Positions 38,370-47,183 of a stretch of 64,000 nt of DNA are shown piece after piece. How positions within the stretch are numbered: position 1 is the first letter of the stretch; each line of letters starts with the position of its first letter. The translations under genes were made by a program, and so were the position numbers. The stretch is from Limosilactobacillus reuteri (GTDB taxonomy: Bacteria; Bacillota; Bacilli; Lactobacillales; Lactobacillaceae): the NCBI RefSeq assembly GCF_020784725.1, contig NZ_JAJGTZ010000037.1:36926-100925 (forward strand), in the 5' to 3' direction. The notes under the pieces are model-generated. The model searched no databases, was not told the origin of the DNA, and worked only from the letters and a program-made list of their open reading frames with translations.

Positions 38370-39158
38370 ATGAATAATCAGCCTATTGGAGTCATGGATT
38401 CAGGACTTGGTGGATTATCGGTTGTTAGGCTTATTCAACAACAATTACCTAATGAATCAATAGTCTTTGTAGGAGATGAAGGACATTTCCCATACGGAAC
38501 CAAACCTCAGGCTGAAGTGAGGAAGTTTGTTCTTAAAATTGGTGAATATTTCGAAAAGTATCCTGTAAAATTAATGGTAATCGCATGTAATACAGCTACA
38601 GCAGCAGCGTTAGCCATGGCAAAAAAAGAATTATCGATTCCAGTACTAGGGGTAATTCACCCTGGCGCTCAAGCTGCGGTTAATACAAATGCACATACAA
38701 TTGGAGTAATTGGAACCGATTCAACAATAAAAGATGGTGCTTACGAAAGAGAAATTCATAAAATTGATCCAACAATCAACGTCATTAGTAAAGCAACCCA
38801 ACCTTTAGTCTCAATTGTTGAACATGGCCTCACTAATACTCCGCAGGCCCAACAAACTGTCAATGAGCAACTATCTATTTTTGATACACACCCAGTCGAT
38901 GCTTTAATCTTAGGATGCACTCACTTTCCGTTTCTAAGAAATCAAATTCAAAATAAAGTTGGAGAAAAGACAAAATTAGTTGATCCGGCAAAAGAAACAA
39001 TTAATTATATCCAAACTTTATTAAAAAGCAAAGATATGCTAAGCGATGATAAGGCTACCTATCATCTTTATTCTACTGGAAATAAAAATACACTAATAGC
39101 CGGGGCGAATAAGTGGCTCCATGGAAACTATACATCTTGTGAAAGTTTAAAACTTTAG
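38370..39158 (+). CDS. murI: Glutamate racemase
   Basis: MurI makes D-glutamate for peptidoglycan. The 262-residue protein has GVMDSGLGGLSVV near the N-terminus (catalytic Asp/Ser), and the two catalytic cysteines in VIACNTATAAAL and LILGCTHFPFL. It starts 14 bases after gadC with GGGAGGTAG before the ATG, so it shares the gadC transcript. This linkage ties imported glutamate to both decarboxylation and D-glutamate supply. It may be a second, accessory racemase; whether another murI exists outside the window is unknown. Confidence 0.94.
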   Translation: MNNQPIGVMDSGLGGLSVVRLIQQQLPNESIVFVGDEGHFPYGTKPQAEVRKFVLKIGEYFEKYPVKLMVIACNTATAAALAMAKKELSIPVLGVIHPGAQAAVNTNAHTIGVIGTDSTIKDGAYEREIHKIDPTINVISKATQPLVSIVEHGLTNTPQAQQTVNEQLSIFDTHPVDALILGCTHFPFLRNQIQNKVGEKTKLVDPAKETINYIQTLLKSKDMLSDDKATYHLYSTGNKNTLIAGANKWLHGNYTSCESLKL

Positions 39159-39190
39159 AAGGAATTCTAAGTTTTGTCAACGTTTAAAAG

Positions 39191-39236
39191 ACAGAAAAGA
39201 GACCGGAAAATTCAAATTTCCGATCTCTTTTCTCTT
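39191..39236. terminator. Bidirectional terminator between murI and frc
   Basis: AGAAAAGAGACCGGAAA pairs with TTTCCGATCTCTTTTCT (one mismatch). It serves the convergent murI (plus) and frc (minus) transcripts. Confidence 0.8.
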
Positions 39237-39253
39237 ATCAACATAAACCACAG

Positions 39254-40585
39254 CTAATCTTTAATGACTTTCGTCCGTGGATTATGTGGTTTTTCTACTT
39301 TCGAGATTACGCCCTTAGCTACCAATTCTTCAATTTGTGCGGGATCGTAACCAAGCGAGGATAGAATTTCTTTATTATTTTCACCAAGATCTGGAGCTCG
39401 CTTATAGGTTGGTTTATAGTTTGACATCGTAAATGGCATCCCTACAGTCTTGAATTCACCACGATTCCCTCCCTGATTAATCTTAACCAGAGTACCATCT
39501 TCATTTAAGTCTGGATCATTTTCGAGTTCATGCCAATCTAAAACTGGGCCAACTGGTATACCAGCCTCTCCAAGTTTTTTAGTCAACTCATATTTATCGT
39601 AATTCTTGGTATATGATTCAATCAAGGGGTAAATTTCTTGCTTATGGAGCTGGCGATGTTCCCAATCCTTAAATCGTTCATCAGTAGCCCATTCAGGATG
39701 ACCCATCGTTTTAGCAATCGTTTCCCAGCTCTCGTTTTTATTTTGAATAACAATATAAACATAGGCATTCGGATCTTTTTCCCATCCTTTAGCCTTATAA
39801 GTCCAACCAATCACTTGTCCACCTTCACTATTTTCTGCCCGTGGAATTGCCTTACCCCATTTATAGTTCGGATAGACTGCATAAAATGGTAATGCTCCTA
39901 GATTGTCTAACATTAATTGATCCCGAAGCTTAATTCGACAAAGGTTAATAACTGCATCCTGCATTGATTGATAAACATAGCTTCCCTTACCAGTGTGCTC
40001 ACGCTGTAGTAAAGCAGCTAAAATTGCAATCGTTAAATGCATTCCAGAGTTAGAATCTCCTAACGCTGCAGCAGATTGAGTTGGAATATTAGCGCTACCT
40101 TCATTCCATCCTGTTGCCGAAGCAGCACCGCCAGCAGATTGAGCAACTGGTTCAAAGGCTTTTACATTGGCAAAACGTGATCCTTTATTAAATCCTTTTA
40201 AGGAGGCCATGATTAAACGCGGATTTAATTCGTGTACTTTTTCCCAGCCAAAACCTGCCCTAGTAGCAGCGCCTGGCTTAATATTCTCCACAAAAATATC
40301 GGCTTTCTTGAGTAAGTCATACATTATTTTCTGGCCTTCTGGGGTTTTAATATCAAGCGTTAATGATTTTTTATTTGCATTTAATTGTAAATAATAAAGG
40401 CTCCATGAATCTTGAATATCAAGCAGTTCATTACGAGTAGGATCGCCAGTCTTGGTACGTTCAATCTTAATAACTTCCGCTCCTAGCCATGCTAAAAGCT
40501 GAGTACAGGATGGTCCCGATTGAACCTGTGTCCAGTCAACAACTTTAATTCCCTTTAATGGTGCATTTTCACTTTGTTCAGTCAT
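39254..40585 (-). CDS. frc: Formyl-CoA transferase (oxalate CoA-transferase)
   Basis: Frc moves CoA from formyl-CoA to oxalate, feeding oxalyl-CoA decarboxylase. The class III CoA-transferase of 443 residues has GIKVVDWTQVQSGPSCTQLLAWLGAEVIKIE at the N-terminus and the catalytic aspartate in SAAALGDSNSGMHL (Asp177 here). The glycine loop lies around GGAASATGWNEG. The start ATG 40585 follows GAGAGGAG; nine further upstream codons in frame have no ribosome-binding site. It overlaps the end of oxc by eight bases, so the two are translationally coupled. The pair gives oxalate breakdown to formate and CO2. Confidence 0.93.
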   Translation of the reverse strand: MTEQSENAPLKGIKVVDWTQVQSGPSCTQLLAWLGAEVIKIERTKTGDPTRNELLDIQDSWSLYYLQLNANKKSLTLDIKTPEGQKIMYDLLKKADIFVENIKPGAATRAGFGWEKVHELNPRLIMASLKGFNKGSRFANVKAFEPVAQSAGGAASATGWNEGSANIPTQSAAALGDSNSGMHLTIAILAALLQREHTGKGSYVYQSMQDAVINLCRIKLRDQLMLDNLGALPFYAVYPNYKWGKAIPRAENSEGGQVIGWTYKAKGWEKDPNAYVYIVIQNKNESWETIAKTMGHPEWATDERFKDWEHRQLHKQEIYPLIESYTKNYDKYELTKKLGEAGIPVGPVLDWHELENDPDLNEDGTLVKINQGGNRGEFKTVGMPFTMSNYKPTYKRAPDLGENNKEILSSLGYDPAQIEELVAKGVISKVEKPHNPRTKVIKD

Positions 40586-42308
40586 TATGATGGCTCCTCT
40601 CATTTTCTTCAAGTGATTGTAAATTAAGCTTTGGATTTAGATTTCCAATATGTCCAGATTCTTTTCCTCTTGATGGCGCAATTTGGACATTAATAATATT
40701 GGGGCGTCCCGAGTCAACAGCTCTTGCAAAAACATTTTTCATCTCATCGTAATTACTTACAAAATAATTATCGCCACCAAAGGCCTTCGCCATCAAATCA
40801 TACCTTGCAGTTGGATCAAGAGTAGTTGGCCCAAGTTGATTGGGAACAACCTGGCCGATTCCGTTATAAATTCCGCCATTATTGACAACAACGACCGTAA
40901 TTGGCAACTTATATCGACAAATCGTTTCAATCTCCATCCCATCAAAACCAAATGCACTATCGCCATCAAGCGCAACAACATGTTTTCCTGTTTCAACTGC
41001 CGCGGCAATTGCATAACCAAGACCGACACCCATGACACCCCAAGTCCCTGTGTCGAGCCGATGACGGGGGAGCTGCATTCCAATCATATCTCGTCCAATA
41101 TCAAGCGTATTAGCCCCCTCACTGACTAGATAAGTATCAGGATGTTGTTGGAAGTATTCAGCAATAGGCGCAATTGCTCCATAATAGCCAAATTTTTGTG
41201 CTACTTTACCATTAGCAATTCGTTGCGCGAATTTTTTGTCATTTTTCTCAGTATCTTGCGCAATTTGCTCTAACCATGCTTCGGGCGCTTGATATCCAGT
41301 TGCCAATAGCGCTGGAACCAATTTATCTAAAATCGACTTAAGATCTCCTTGGAGCGGGGCACTAATTGGCTGTGAGGAATCAAACTGTGTGGCATCGATG
41401 TCTAGCTGAATAAATTTTGCTCGAGGGTTAAATTGTGGTGCATCCCCATATGAAAGCATCCAGTTTAAACGTGCACCAATCACAATTACTACGTCAGCAT
41501 TTCGTAGGGAAAGAGAACGAGCCGCGGCAGCAGAATGAGGACTATTATCTGGAATTAACCCTTTTGCCATCGACATTGGCAAAAATGGAATATTAGTCTC
41601 TGCTACTAATTGTTGCACTTGTTTTTCGGTTCGATCATAGGCAGCCCCTTTCCCTAAAATAATAAGGGGCTTTTTTGCATTCTTGATTAAATCAACTGCC
41701 CGTGATATTGCTTCATCATTAGGCATCTGTTTAGGAGCCGGATCAACCAACTTATAAACACCCAAATTAGATTGATCAGCAGCATCTTCTTGAACGATTG
41801 TGTCAGCTGGGATATCAAGATAAACACCACCAGGACGGCCTGAAACTGCTGTCCGAATGGCTCTTGCAACAGCTAATCCCATATCCTCTGCTCGATCAAC
41901 CCGATAAGCTTTTTTGCAGAAGGGTTTCGCCGCATTATATTGGTCGAGACCTTCATAATCGCCCTGTGATAAGTCAATAATATGTCGTTCAGACGAACCT
42001 GAAATCATAATTAACGGAAAACAATTCTTAGTAGCTTGAGCTAAAGCTGTTAATCCATTCAAAAAACCGGGTGCTGAAACAGTTAATGCAACGCCAGGTT
42101 TTTGCGTTAAGTAACCAGCGGCGGCGGCGGCATTAACTGCTGAATCTTCACGGCGAAAACCATAATATTTCATTCCGCGTAATTCAGCGAGCCGCGCTAA
42201 ATCAGTTACTGGGATTCCAACTATTCCATACATCCGGTTAATATTATTCTTTTGCAAGGCCTTGATTAATAAATTGGCACCTGTCTTATTTAAAGAATCG
42301 CCTACCAT
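40578..42308 (-). CDS. oxc: Oxalyl-CoA decarboxylase
   Basis: Oxc is a thiamine-diphosphate enzyme that decarboxylates oxalyl-CoA to formyl-CoA, consuming a proton. With start ATG 42308 (MVGDSLNKTGANLLIKAL), after AAGGGAG, it has 576 residues. The ThDP fold is clear: an N-terminal glutamate region (RMYGIVGIPVTDLARLAELRGMKYYGFRREDSAVNAAAAAGY) and the C-terminal motif GDSAFGFDGMEIETICRYKLPITVVVVNNGG. Similarity to acetolactate synthases is general, but the Frc partner and the YYGFRREDSAVNAAAA stretch favour Oxc. It is the first gene of the oxc-frc operon. Confidence 0.93.
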   Translation of the reverse strand: MVGDSLNKTGANLLIKALQKNNINRMYGIVGIPVTDLARLAELRGMKYYGFRREDSAVNAAAAAGYLTQKPGVALTVSAPGFLNGLTALAQATKNCFPLIMISGSSERHIIDLSQGDYEGLDQYNAAKPFCKKAYRVDRAEDMGLAVARAIRTAVSGRPGGVYLDIPADTIVQEDAADQSNLGVYKLVDPAPKQMPNDEAISRAVDLIKNAKKPLIILGKGAAYDRTEKQVQQLVAETNIPFLPMSMAKGLIPDNSPHSAAAARSLSLRNADVVIVIGARLNWMLSYGDAPQFNPRAKFIQLDIDATQFDSSQPISAPLQGDLKSILDKLVPALLATGYQAPEAWLEQIAQDTEKNDKKFAQRIANGKVAQKFGYYGAIAPIAEYFQQHPDTYLVSEGANTLDIGRDMIGMQLPRHRLDTGTWGVMGVGLGYAIAAAVETGKHVVALDGDSAFGFDGMEIETICRYKLPITVVVVNNGGIYNGIGQVVPNQLGPTTLDPTARYDLMAKAFGGDNYFVSNYDEMKNVFARAVDSGRPNIINVQIAPSRGKESGHIGNLNPKLNLQSLEENERSHHND

Positions 42309-42346
42309 AATTTTACTCCCTTCTATCATTAAAAATTTAATAGAAT

Positions 42347-42396
42347 CAGTGCACTGTTGATAGTTTTGTATACAATTCTTTTATAAGACAATTCAA
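42347..42396 (-). promoter_or_regulatory. Promoter and palindrome in front of oxc
   Basis: On the minus strand TTGAAT (42391-42396), 18 bases and TATACA (42367-42372) form a plausible promoter. A perfect 10-base palindrome CAGTGCACTG (42347-42356) lies just past the expected start point, where a repressor could sit. No regulator gene is adjacent. Confidence 0.5.
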
Positions 42397-42417
42397 AAAG
42401 ATTGGCAAATAATATGA

Positions 42418-43167
42418 TTACTTTGCCAGTTCGAAAATTAATTTTTCATCAGTAGACAGATCTTCTCGAAAATGGTAACCGCCGACATTAAACCGTTTGA
42501 CGTCTTCAATTGTTCGAATTTGGTTTTCTGCTAAATATCGCACCATATTCCCACGAGCCATTTTAGCTAATGTTGCTTTTTGTTTTATCTTCCCATTTAT
42601 TTCTTCTCCAAAAATACATTTGATAAACCGATTTTGGGTTTGTAGATAAGGAATAATTGCCTTTTCGTATTCGACCGAGGCTAAGCTAATTACTAAATCA
42701 TTATTCTTATAGAGTTCCCGATAAAGTCGTTCTCCCCAAAAGTCATAAAGATTCTTATGTCCATTCACTGGCGCCATGTCACCCATCCCTAATCGATAAG
42801 GTATTATTCCATCAAACGGCCGTAAAATACCATAAAATCCTGATAATATCCGTAAATTGTCTTGAACATATTTCAGTCCATCATCCGAAAAAATACTTGG
42901 CGCCATATATTGATATTGCAGACCAGTAAAGGCAATAATTGCGGGCGTTAGCTTTCGTTGAAGATCCATTTGTTGAAGCCATTGATAATTTTTCATTGCT
43001 AAACGCGAGCTGCAATTCCCCCATACTTTGTGTAACTCATCATAAGATAAACTCCTCATCCAACCTAAAATATCTTTTGTTTGCTGAATAAATTTCGGCA
43101 AATCTTTGTAAAGTAAGGAATCGGTATCAACTCGCATTGTTCGTGCAGGAGAAATGATTATTTTCAC
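42418..43167 (-). CDS. yaaA: YaaA family peroxide stress protein
   Basis: YaaA (DUF328/UPF0246) proteins limit free iron and oxidative DNA damage in E. coli and bind DNA. The protein contains the family N-terminus KIIISPARTM, the central FTGLQYQYM and LSGFYGILRPFDGIIPYRLGMG, and LIFELAK at the end. The frame can start at ATG 43176, but there the AAAGGA would overlap the start codon. GTG 43167 (MKIIISPARTM, 249 residues) has the proper spacing and matches the family N-terminus. It stands alone; a peroxide link may be relevant beside a respiratory operon elsewhere in the window. Confidence 0.9.
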   Translation of the reverse strand: MKIIISPARTMRVDTDSLLYKDLPKFIQQTKDILGWMRSLSYDELHKVWGNCSSRLAMKNYQWLQQMDLQRKLTPAIIAFTGLQYQYMAPSIFSDDGLKYVQDNLRILSGFYGILRPFDGIIPYRLGMGDMAPVNGHKNLYDFWGERLYRELYKNNDLVISLASVEYEKAIIPYLQTQNRFIKCIFGEEINGKIKQKATLAKMARGNMVRYLAENQIRTIEDVKRFNVGGYHFREDLSTDEKLIFELAK

Positions 43168-43323
43168 ATATCTCATCCTTTCAAAATTTTTTTGTAAGCT
43201 TTTTCAGCTAATTGGTCTAATTAGATTTATGTTTCCTATACCCGCTCAATGATTACGCTTTCAGTAAATCGTTTCAATGATTTTGGTATAGGATAAATCC
43301 CGTCATTTCAACTTATGAAGCGC

Positions 43324-43352
43324 TTGACAAGCTTTTTTGATGGTTGTAAATT
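43324..43352 (+). promoter_or_regulatory. Promoter of the membrane protein-VOC pair
   Basis: TTGACA (43324-43329), 17 bases, TAAATT (43347-43352), about 70 bases ahead of the gene at 43419. Confidence 0.7.
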
Positions 43353-43418
43353 AATTCATCGTAGAGAGAAAGTGAATAACTTCACCAAATGATTGGTCAA
43401 GTTGGAAGGGAGAATACA

Positions 43419-44162
43419 ATGGAACAAGAAAAAGTTCCAGTACAAGGTCAAGTTGCCGAGCGAACAATTTCATTAACTGCTAGTTGGGCATTCTTTGCAC
43501 TATCAATTGTTATTAACTCAATGGGGAACGTTCTAACACTTGTTACAAGTTCACACGTTCATCCACAATTTCTTGGCTCCGCTTATTGGACAGCCGCAGA
43601 AAACAACCTAGGGATTGCCGTTTTAGGGAATAATTCAATGACCCTTTTCTGGGCTTTCATGGTCTTAGGGATGTTAACTTCTGTCCTAAACGCAATTTTG
43701 ATGCATAAGTGGGACTGGCGACGAATTGGTGGTAATTTTATTTTCATGTTGCCATTTTCTATTTTTATCCAGTGGTTCTCTGACATTTTTAACCGAATTA
43801 TGCCGGACGCCACTACCTTACCGATGATTATCCTATATGTTTTCATTAACTTCTTAGGGGTTGCTTTCATTGGGACCGCCATTTCAATTTATCAGCGTGT
43901 CAACCTCGTGTTACACCCCGCTGATGACCTTTTCCAAATAATTCGTTTCCGTTATTGCCATGGTAACGCAACGATTGCGATGTGGTTATCATACATTCCA
44001 CCAACAATCATGGCAATCATCGCTGCATTCATGCAAGGCGGTATTTACAACTTTGGATTAGGAACATTATTTGCCCTTGCCTTCCAAGGTGCAATTACTG
44101 GTTGGGCAGACTGTTATATCTTCCCTAAATTAAAGCACCAGGCACTTGATATTGGTAATTAA
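43419..44162 (+). CDS. Integral membrane protein, possibly YczE/YitT-like
   Basis: The 247-residue protein has about five to six membrane helices and a short polar N-terminus. Segments such as PADDLFQIIRFRYCHGNATIAMW and GGIYNFGLGTLFALAFQGAITGWADCYIFPKL resemble the general pattern of YczE/YitT-like membrane proteins, a family of unknown function. That assignment is tentative. The start ATG 43419 (MEQEKVPVQG) follows GGAAGGGAG; ten further codons upstream lack one. It is followed after 23 bases by a VOC-fold protein, and the two appear to form an operon. Confidence 0.6.
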   Translation: MEQEKVPVQGQVAERTISLTASWAFFALSIVINSMGNVLTLVTSSHVHPQFLGSAYWTAAENNLGIAVLGNNSMTLFWAFMVLGMLTSVLNAILMHKWDWRRIGGNFIFMLPFSIFIQWFSDIFNRIMPDATTLPMIILYVFINFLGVAFIGTAISIYQRVNLVLHPADDLFQIIRFRYCHGNATIAMWLSYIPPTIMAIIAAFMQGGIYNFGLGTLFALAFQGAITGWADCYIFPKLKHQALDIGN

Positions 44163-44185
44163 AATTTATACAGGAGTGATTTATT

Positions 44186-44593
44186 ATGGCATTTAACAAG
44201 AGTTTAGCAGGTTACTTTAACGATGTACAACACATTGGGATTCCAACCGATGATATGGCAAAAACAATTACTTTTTGGGAAAAGCTTGGTTTCAAGAAGC
44301 TTGGCGAATTTGATACTGATGATCAAGGAAATGAAGTTGTTTTTATGCAGTATGGCCACCTCACTTTAGAAATCTGGACTGGTGACGGTGCCGTTCACGA
44401 AACGGGTGCTATTAACCATATTTCTCTTAATACTAGCGATGCTGATGCGGCTTTCAAGGCTGCTAAGGCTGAAGGTTTCAAACTAAAGGACAATGAAGTT
44501 CAACACCTTGACTTCTGGGATAAAGGAATTAAGTTCTTCAACATTGAAGGTCCTAACAGTGAAACAATCGAATTCTGTGAAATTGTAAAATAA
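44186..44593 (+). CDS. VOC superfamily protein (glyoxalase/bleomycin-resistance fold)
   Basis: The 135-residue protein has two beta-alpha-beta-beta-beta modules of the vicinal oxygen chelate fold. It begins YFNDVQHIGIPTDDMAKTITFWEKLGFK and has metal-ligand candidates His17, the glutamate in LTLEIW, His in INHISLNT and the glutamate in SETIEFCEI. All four positions expected for a glyoxalase-I-type metal site are filled, but the substrate is not determinable. GGAGTGATTTATT precedes the ATG. It is co-transcribed with the upstream membrane protein. Confidence 0.85.
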   Translation: MAFNKSLAGYFNDVQHIGIPTDDMAKTITFWEKLGFKKLGEFDTDDQGNEVVFMQYGHLTLEIWTGDGAVHETGAINHISLNTSDADAAFKAAKAEGFKLKDNEVQHLDFWDKGIKFFNIEGPNSETIEFCEIVK

Positions 44594-44599
44594 AACACC

Positions 44600-44643
44600 A
44601 AAGGCGAGGTCGGAAAAAATTTTTTTCCAGCCTCGCCTTTTTA
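44600..44643 (+). terminator. Terminator after the VOC gene
   Basis: AAAGGCGAGG and GGAAAAAA pair with TTTTTTTCC and CCTCGCCTTT, then TTTT. It is the same hairpin style as at 47104-47148. Confidence 0.85.
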
Positions 44644-44660
44644 CAAATTCTCAATTAGAG

Positions 44661-44942
44661 CTATGATTTTTTACCATATTGATGTGGACGATATCCGTTA
44701 TAAAATTGAAAAATGGCAAGAACAATGTTAGCCCAATTCATCAATCGAAACCAAGGAGCAATTCCGCCCCCGCCATTGCTGGCAGCATAAAACGTCCAAA
44801 AGCCAATTACTACTGCCACTACATTTATCCAGGCAAACGTTCTTGACATCATCCGATTATTAAGGCGTGCAATTGTCCAGACTAGATTGACAATAAACCA
44901 AAATGCTAAAACCCAAAATACTGCACTAAACATAAAAATCAC
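44661..44942 (-). CDS. Small membrane protein of unknown function
   Basis: The 93-residue protein has three hydrophobic segments (about residues 3-23, 37-55 and 65-82) and a short basic tail ending RPHQYGKKS. GGAAGTG lies before the ATG at 44942. I recognise no family. It is convergent with the VOC gene and divergent from the YueI-like gene. The coding potential looks real because of the clear membrane pattern and ribosome-binding site. Confidence 0.65.
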   Translation of the reverse strand: MIFMFSAVFWVLAFWFIVNLVWTIARLNNRMMSRTFAWINVVAVVIGFWTFYAASNGGGGIAPWFRLMNWANIVLAIFQFYNGYRPHQYGKKS

Positions 44943-45066
44943 TTCCCTTATATGTTAGCCTACTTTTGTTTCTTCATAATCATGATATAACAAAAATTAT
45001 AATGTTATCAAGAAATATAGTTTTCTGCATTTCGTGTTACAATTGCATGATAAGGAGGCGTTCAAT

Positions 45067-45555
45067 ATGTCTGAACAAGAAAAAAGTGCTGCTCAACAGC
45101 GAATTGACAATGCTGTTTACGGTACACCAAAAATTAAGCCTGACGAACAGCGAAAATACCTCGGAACATTCCGTGAACGCGTCTGTCTAACAATTAGTGT
45201 TCAAGAACTACACGAACAAGATTGGACAAGGGCATTAACTGCCGAGTTAGATCGTGGAATTGGCAACCTTGTCTTTATCAACGGTAATCTCCCTCACGAC
45301 GAAATTCATCCATACATTCAAACTGCCGCTAAAGATAATGCTCAGTTTACATTAAAAACTGATCCGGAATATAAAACAGGCCCAGATTCATTAGCAGTTG
45401 TCGTGGCGGCAAAAACAGCTGTCTACCAATCTCCAGTTGATGTCAAAAAACGATACCCTAATCTGGTAATTTCAAAAAATAATACAGCTGAAAAAACAAA
45501 TGATCAACATCAAGGCTTTTTCCACCATCTCTTCCATAGAAAGGATCGTGGCTAA
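45067..45555 (+). CDS. YueI-like protein (DUF1694)
   Basis: The 162-residue protein matches the YueI/DUF1694 pattern: an N-terminal helix, then YGTPKIKPDEQRKYLGTFRERVCLTISVQEL, and VFINGNLPHDEIHPYIQTAAKDN, with a C-terminal charged tail. The function is unknown. AAGGAGGCGTTCAAT places the start at ATG 45067 rather than the longer frame from 45034. Its stop lies four bases before rarA, suggesting one transcript and possibly a linked role. Confidence 0.8.
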   Translation: MSEQEKSAAQQRIDNAVYGTPKIKPDEQRKYLGTFRERVCLTISVQELHEQDWTRALTAELDRGIGNLVFINGNLPHDEIHPYIQTAAKDNAQFTLKTDPEYKTGPDSLAVVVAAKTAVYQSPVDVKKRYPNLVISKNNTAEKTNDQHQGFFHHLFHRKDRG

Positions 45556-45558
45556 TAT

Positions 45559-46866
45559 ATGATGCAACAACCACTTGCTTATCGAATGCGACCACGAACG
45601 TTAGATGAAGTGGTCGGTCAACAGCACCTTGTCGGCCCCGGTAAAATCATCTCCCGTATGGTTAAAGCAAAAATGCTTTCTTCAATGATTCTATACGGTC
45701 CTCCTGGAACTGGTAAGACCAGCATTGCTAGTGCGATTGCTGGTTCAACTAAATATGCTTTTCGAAAACTAAACGCGGCAACTGATACAAAAAAGGATTT
45801 ACAAATCGTCGCAGAAGAAGCTAAGATGAGCGGGACGGTGATCTTACTACTCGACGAAATTCATCGCTTAGATAAAGTAAAGCAGGATTTTCTCCTTCCT
45901 CACCTCGAAAACGGACGAATTATCCTCATCGGAGCGACAACAGAAAATCCATATATTAGTATTAACCCCGCAATCCGTAGTCGGACCCAAATTTTTCCAG
46001 TCCACTCGCTTTCAACTGATGAAATGAAGATCGCTATCCAGCATGCATTAGTTGATAAAGAACGTGGCTTAGGTAGTTTACCATTAGTCCTTGAAGAAAA
46101 TGCTGAGGACCAACTAGCAGCAGCAACCAACGGTGATCTTCGAAGTGCCTTAAATGGGTTAGAACTTGCTGCCAAATCAACTGATCCAGGTGAAGATGGG
46201 AAAATTCATCTTACACTACCGATTATTGAAGAAAGCGTCCAGAAAAAGGCGTTATCCGCTGATAAAGATGGCGATGCTCATTATGATGTCATCTCAGCCT
46301 TTCAAAAGTCTATTCGCGGGTCAGATACTGATGCGGCTCTCCACTATCTTGCTCGTTTAATTGAAGCTGGTGATCTTCCTATCATTGCACGACGTTTAAT
46401 GGTCACAGCCTATGAAGATATTGGGCTTGCGAATATGCCTGCTGTGCAACGAGCTGTTACGGCAGTTCAAACCGCAGAACGAGTTGGCTTCCCAGAGGCA
46501 CGAATTCCATTAGCAGATGCTGTCATCGAATTATGCCTGTCGCCAAAATCCAATTCAGGAATTAATGCAATTGACGAAGCTCTTGCTCAGGTTCGCCAAG
46601 GTGGCTTTGGTGACGTTCCAGCTCACCTTAAAGACGCCCATTATAAAGGGGCTGCTAAGTTAGGTCACGGGATTGATTATGATTACCCTCATGACTATCC
46701 CCAAGATTGGGTAGCTCAACAATACTTGCCCGATCGAATCAAAGATGCTCAATACTACCAACCGAAAAATAATGGTCGTTTTGAAGCTAGTTTAGGCCGA
46801 CAATATTGGCAATTACGGAAGGCCCAGCAACACACTTTACGGAGTAAACATCATCCGAGCAAATAA
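45559..46866 (+). CDS. rarA: Replication-associated recombination protein RarA (MgsA)
   Basis: RarA is an AAA+ ATPase related to clamp-loader subunits that acts at stalled replication forks. The 435-residue protein begins with PLAYRMRPRTLDEVVGQQHLVG. It has Walker A LYGPPGTGKTS, Walker B ILLLDEIHRLDK, sensor 1 GATTENP, and the C-terminal tetramerisation domain with AYEDIGLANP-like and SPKSNSGINAIDEAL segments. It is the second gene after the YueI-like gene. A 6S-like RNA follows directly, as bsrA follows the rarA homologue in Bacillus. Confidence 0.95.
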   Translation: MMQQPLAYRMRPRTLDEVVGQQHLVGPGKIISRMVKAKMLSSMILYGPPGTGKTSIASAIAGSTKYAFRKLNAATDTKKDLQIVAEEAKMSGTVILLLDEIHRLDKVKQDFLLPHLENGRIILIGATTENPYISINPAIRSRTQIFPVHSLSTDEMKIAIQHALVDKERGLGSLPLVLEENAEDQLAAATNGDLRSALNGLELAAKSTDPGEDGKIHLTLPIIEESVQKKALSADKDGDAHYDVISAFQKSIRGSDTDAALHYLARLIEAGDLPIIARRLMVTAYEDIGLANMPAVQRAVTAVQTAERVGFPEARIPLADAVIELCLSPKSNSGINAIDEALAQVRQGGFGDVPAHLKDAHYKGAAKLGHGIDYDYPHDYPQDWVAQQYLPDRIKDAQYYQPKNNGRFEASLGRQYWQLRKAQQHTLRSKHHPSK

Positions 46867-46895
46867 TTGCACCAACCACTTAAAAATGCTATTAT
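46867..46895 (+). promoter_or_regulatory. Promoter of the 6S-like RNA
   Basis: TTGCAC (46867-46872), 17 bases, TATTAT (46890-46895). It begins at the base after the rarA stop codon and would start transcription near 46902. Confidence 0.6.
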
Positions 46896-46904
46896 AAAAG
46901 TGAA

Positions 46905-47100
46905 AATTCTGTAGTGTACGCGTTGTCTAAACGCAGGTTTGCCTTACAGTCTTATTACTTTGGGACTAGTGTATTGCCTTTTGGACAACATGCCTTTACA
47001 CTTGGTAGTTGAATATTAGGCAGCCGTGTCCCACCTGTCTTAAACACAGGTCAACACTGAATGACAATTAACGGCACCAACGGAGTTTTCGTACATATTT
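46905..47100 (+). ncRNA. Probable 6S RNA (Lacto-usp motif)
   Basis: This gene-free stretch of about 195 bases folds as one long interrupted hairpin. TGTACG near 46915 pairs with CGTACA near 47091, GGGAC near 46972 with GTCCC near 47031, and AGTGTA with TACACT at the apex. It has a promoter in front and a terminator behind. Position downstream of rarA and close upstream of a universal stress gene fits both Bacillus 6S (bsrA) and the lactobacillus Lacto-usp motif, which has been proposed to be 6S RNA. 6S RNA binds the housekeeping RNA polymerase in stationary phase. A covariance-model search was not possible here. Confidence 0.7.
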
Positions 47101-47103
47101 AGT

Positions 47104-47148
47104 GAGGGAGGCTGAGAAAAAACTTCGTTTTTTCAACAGCCTCTTTAT
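47104..47148 (+). terminator. Terminator after the 6S-like RNA
   Basis: GAGGCTGAGAAAAAAC pairs with GTTTTTTCAACAGCCTC around TTC, followed by TTTATTTAT. It is nearly identical to the hairpin at 30688-30722. Confidence 0.85.
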
Positions 47149-47183
47149 TTATACCAACATTACTTAAGATAGGATAGATTTTT

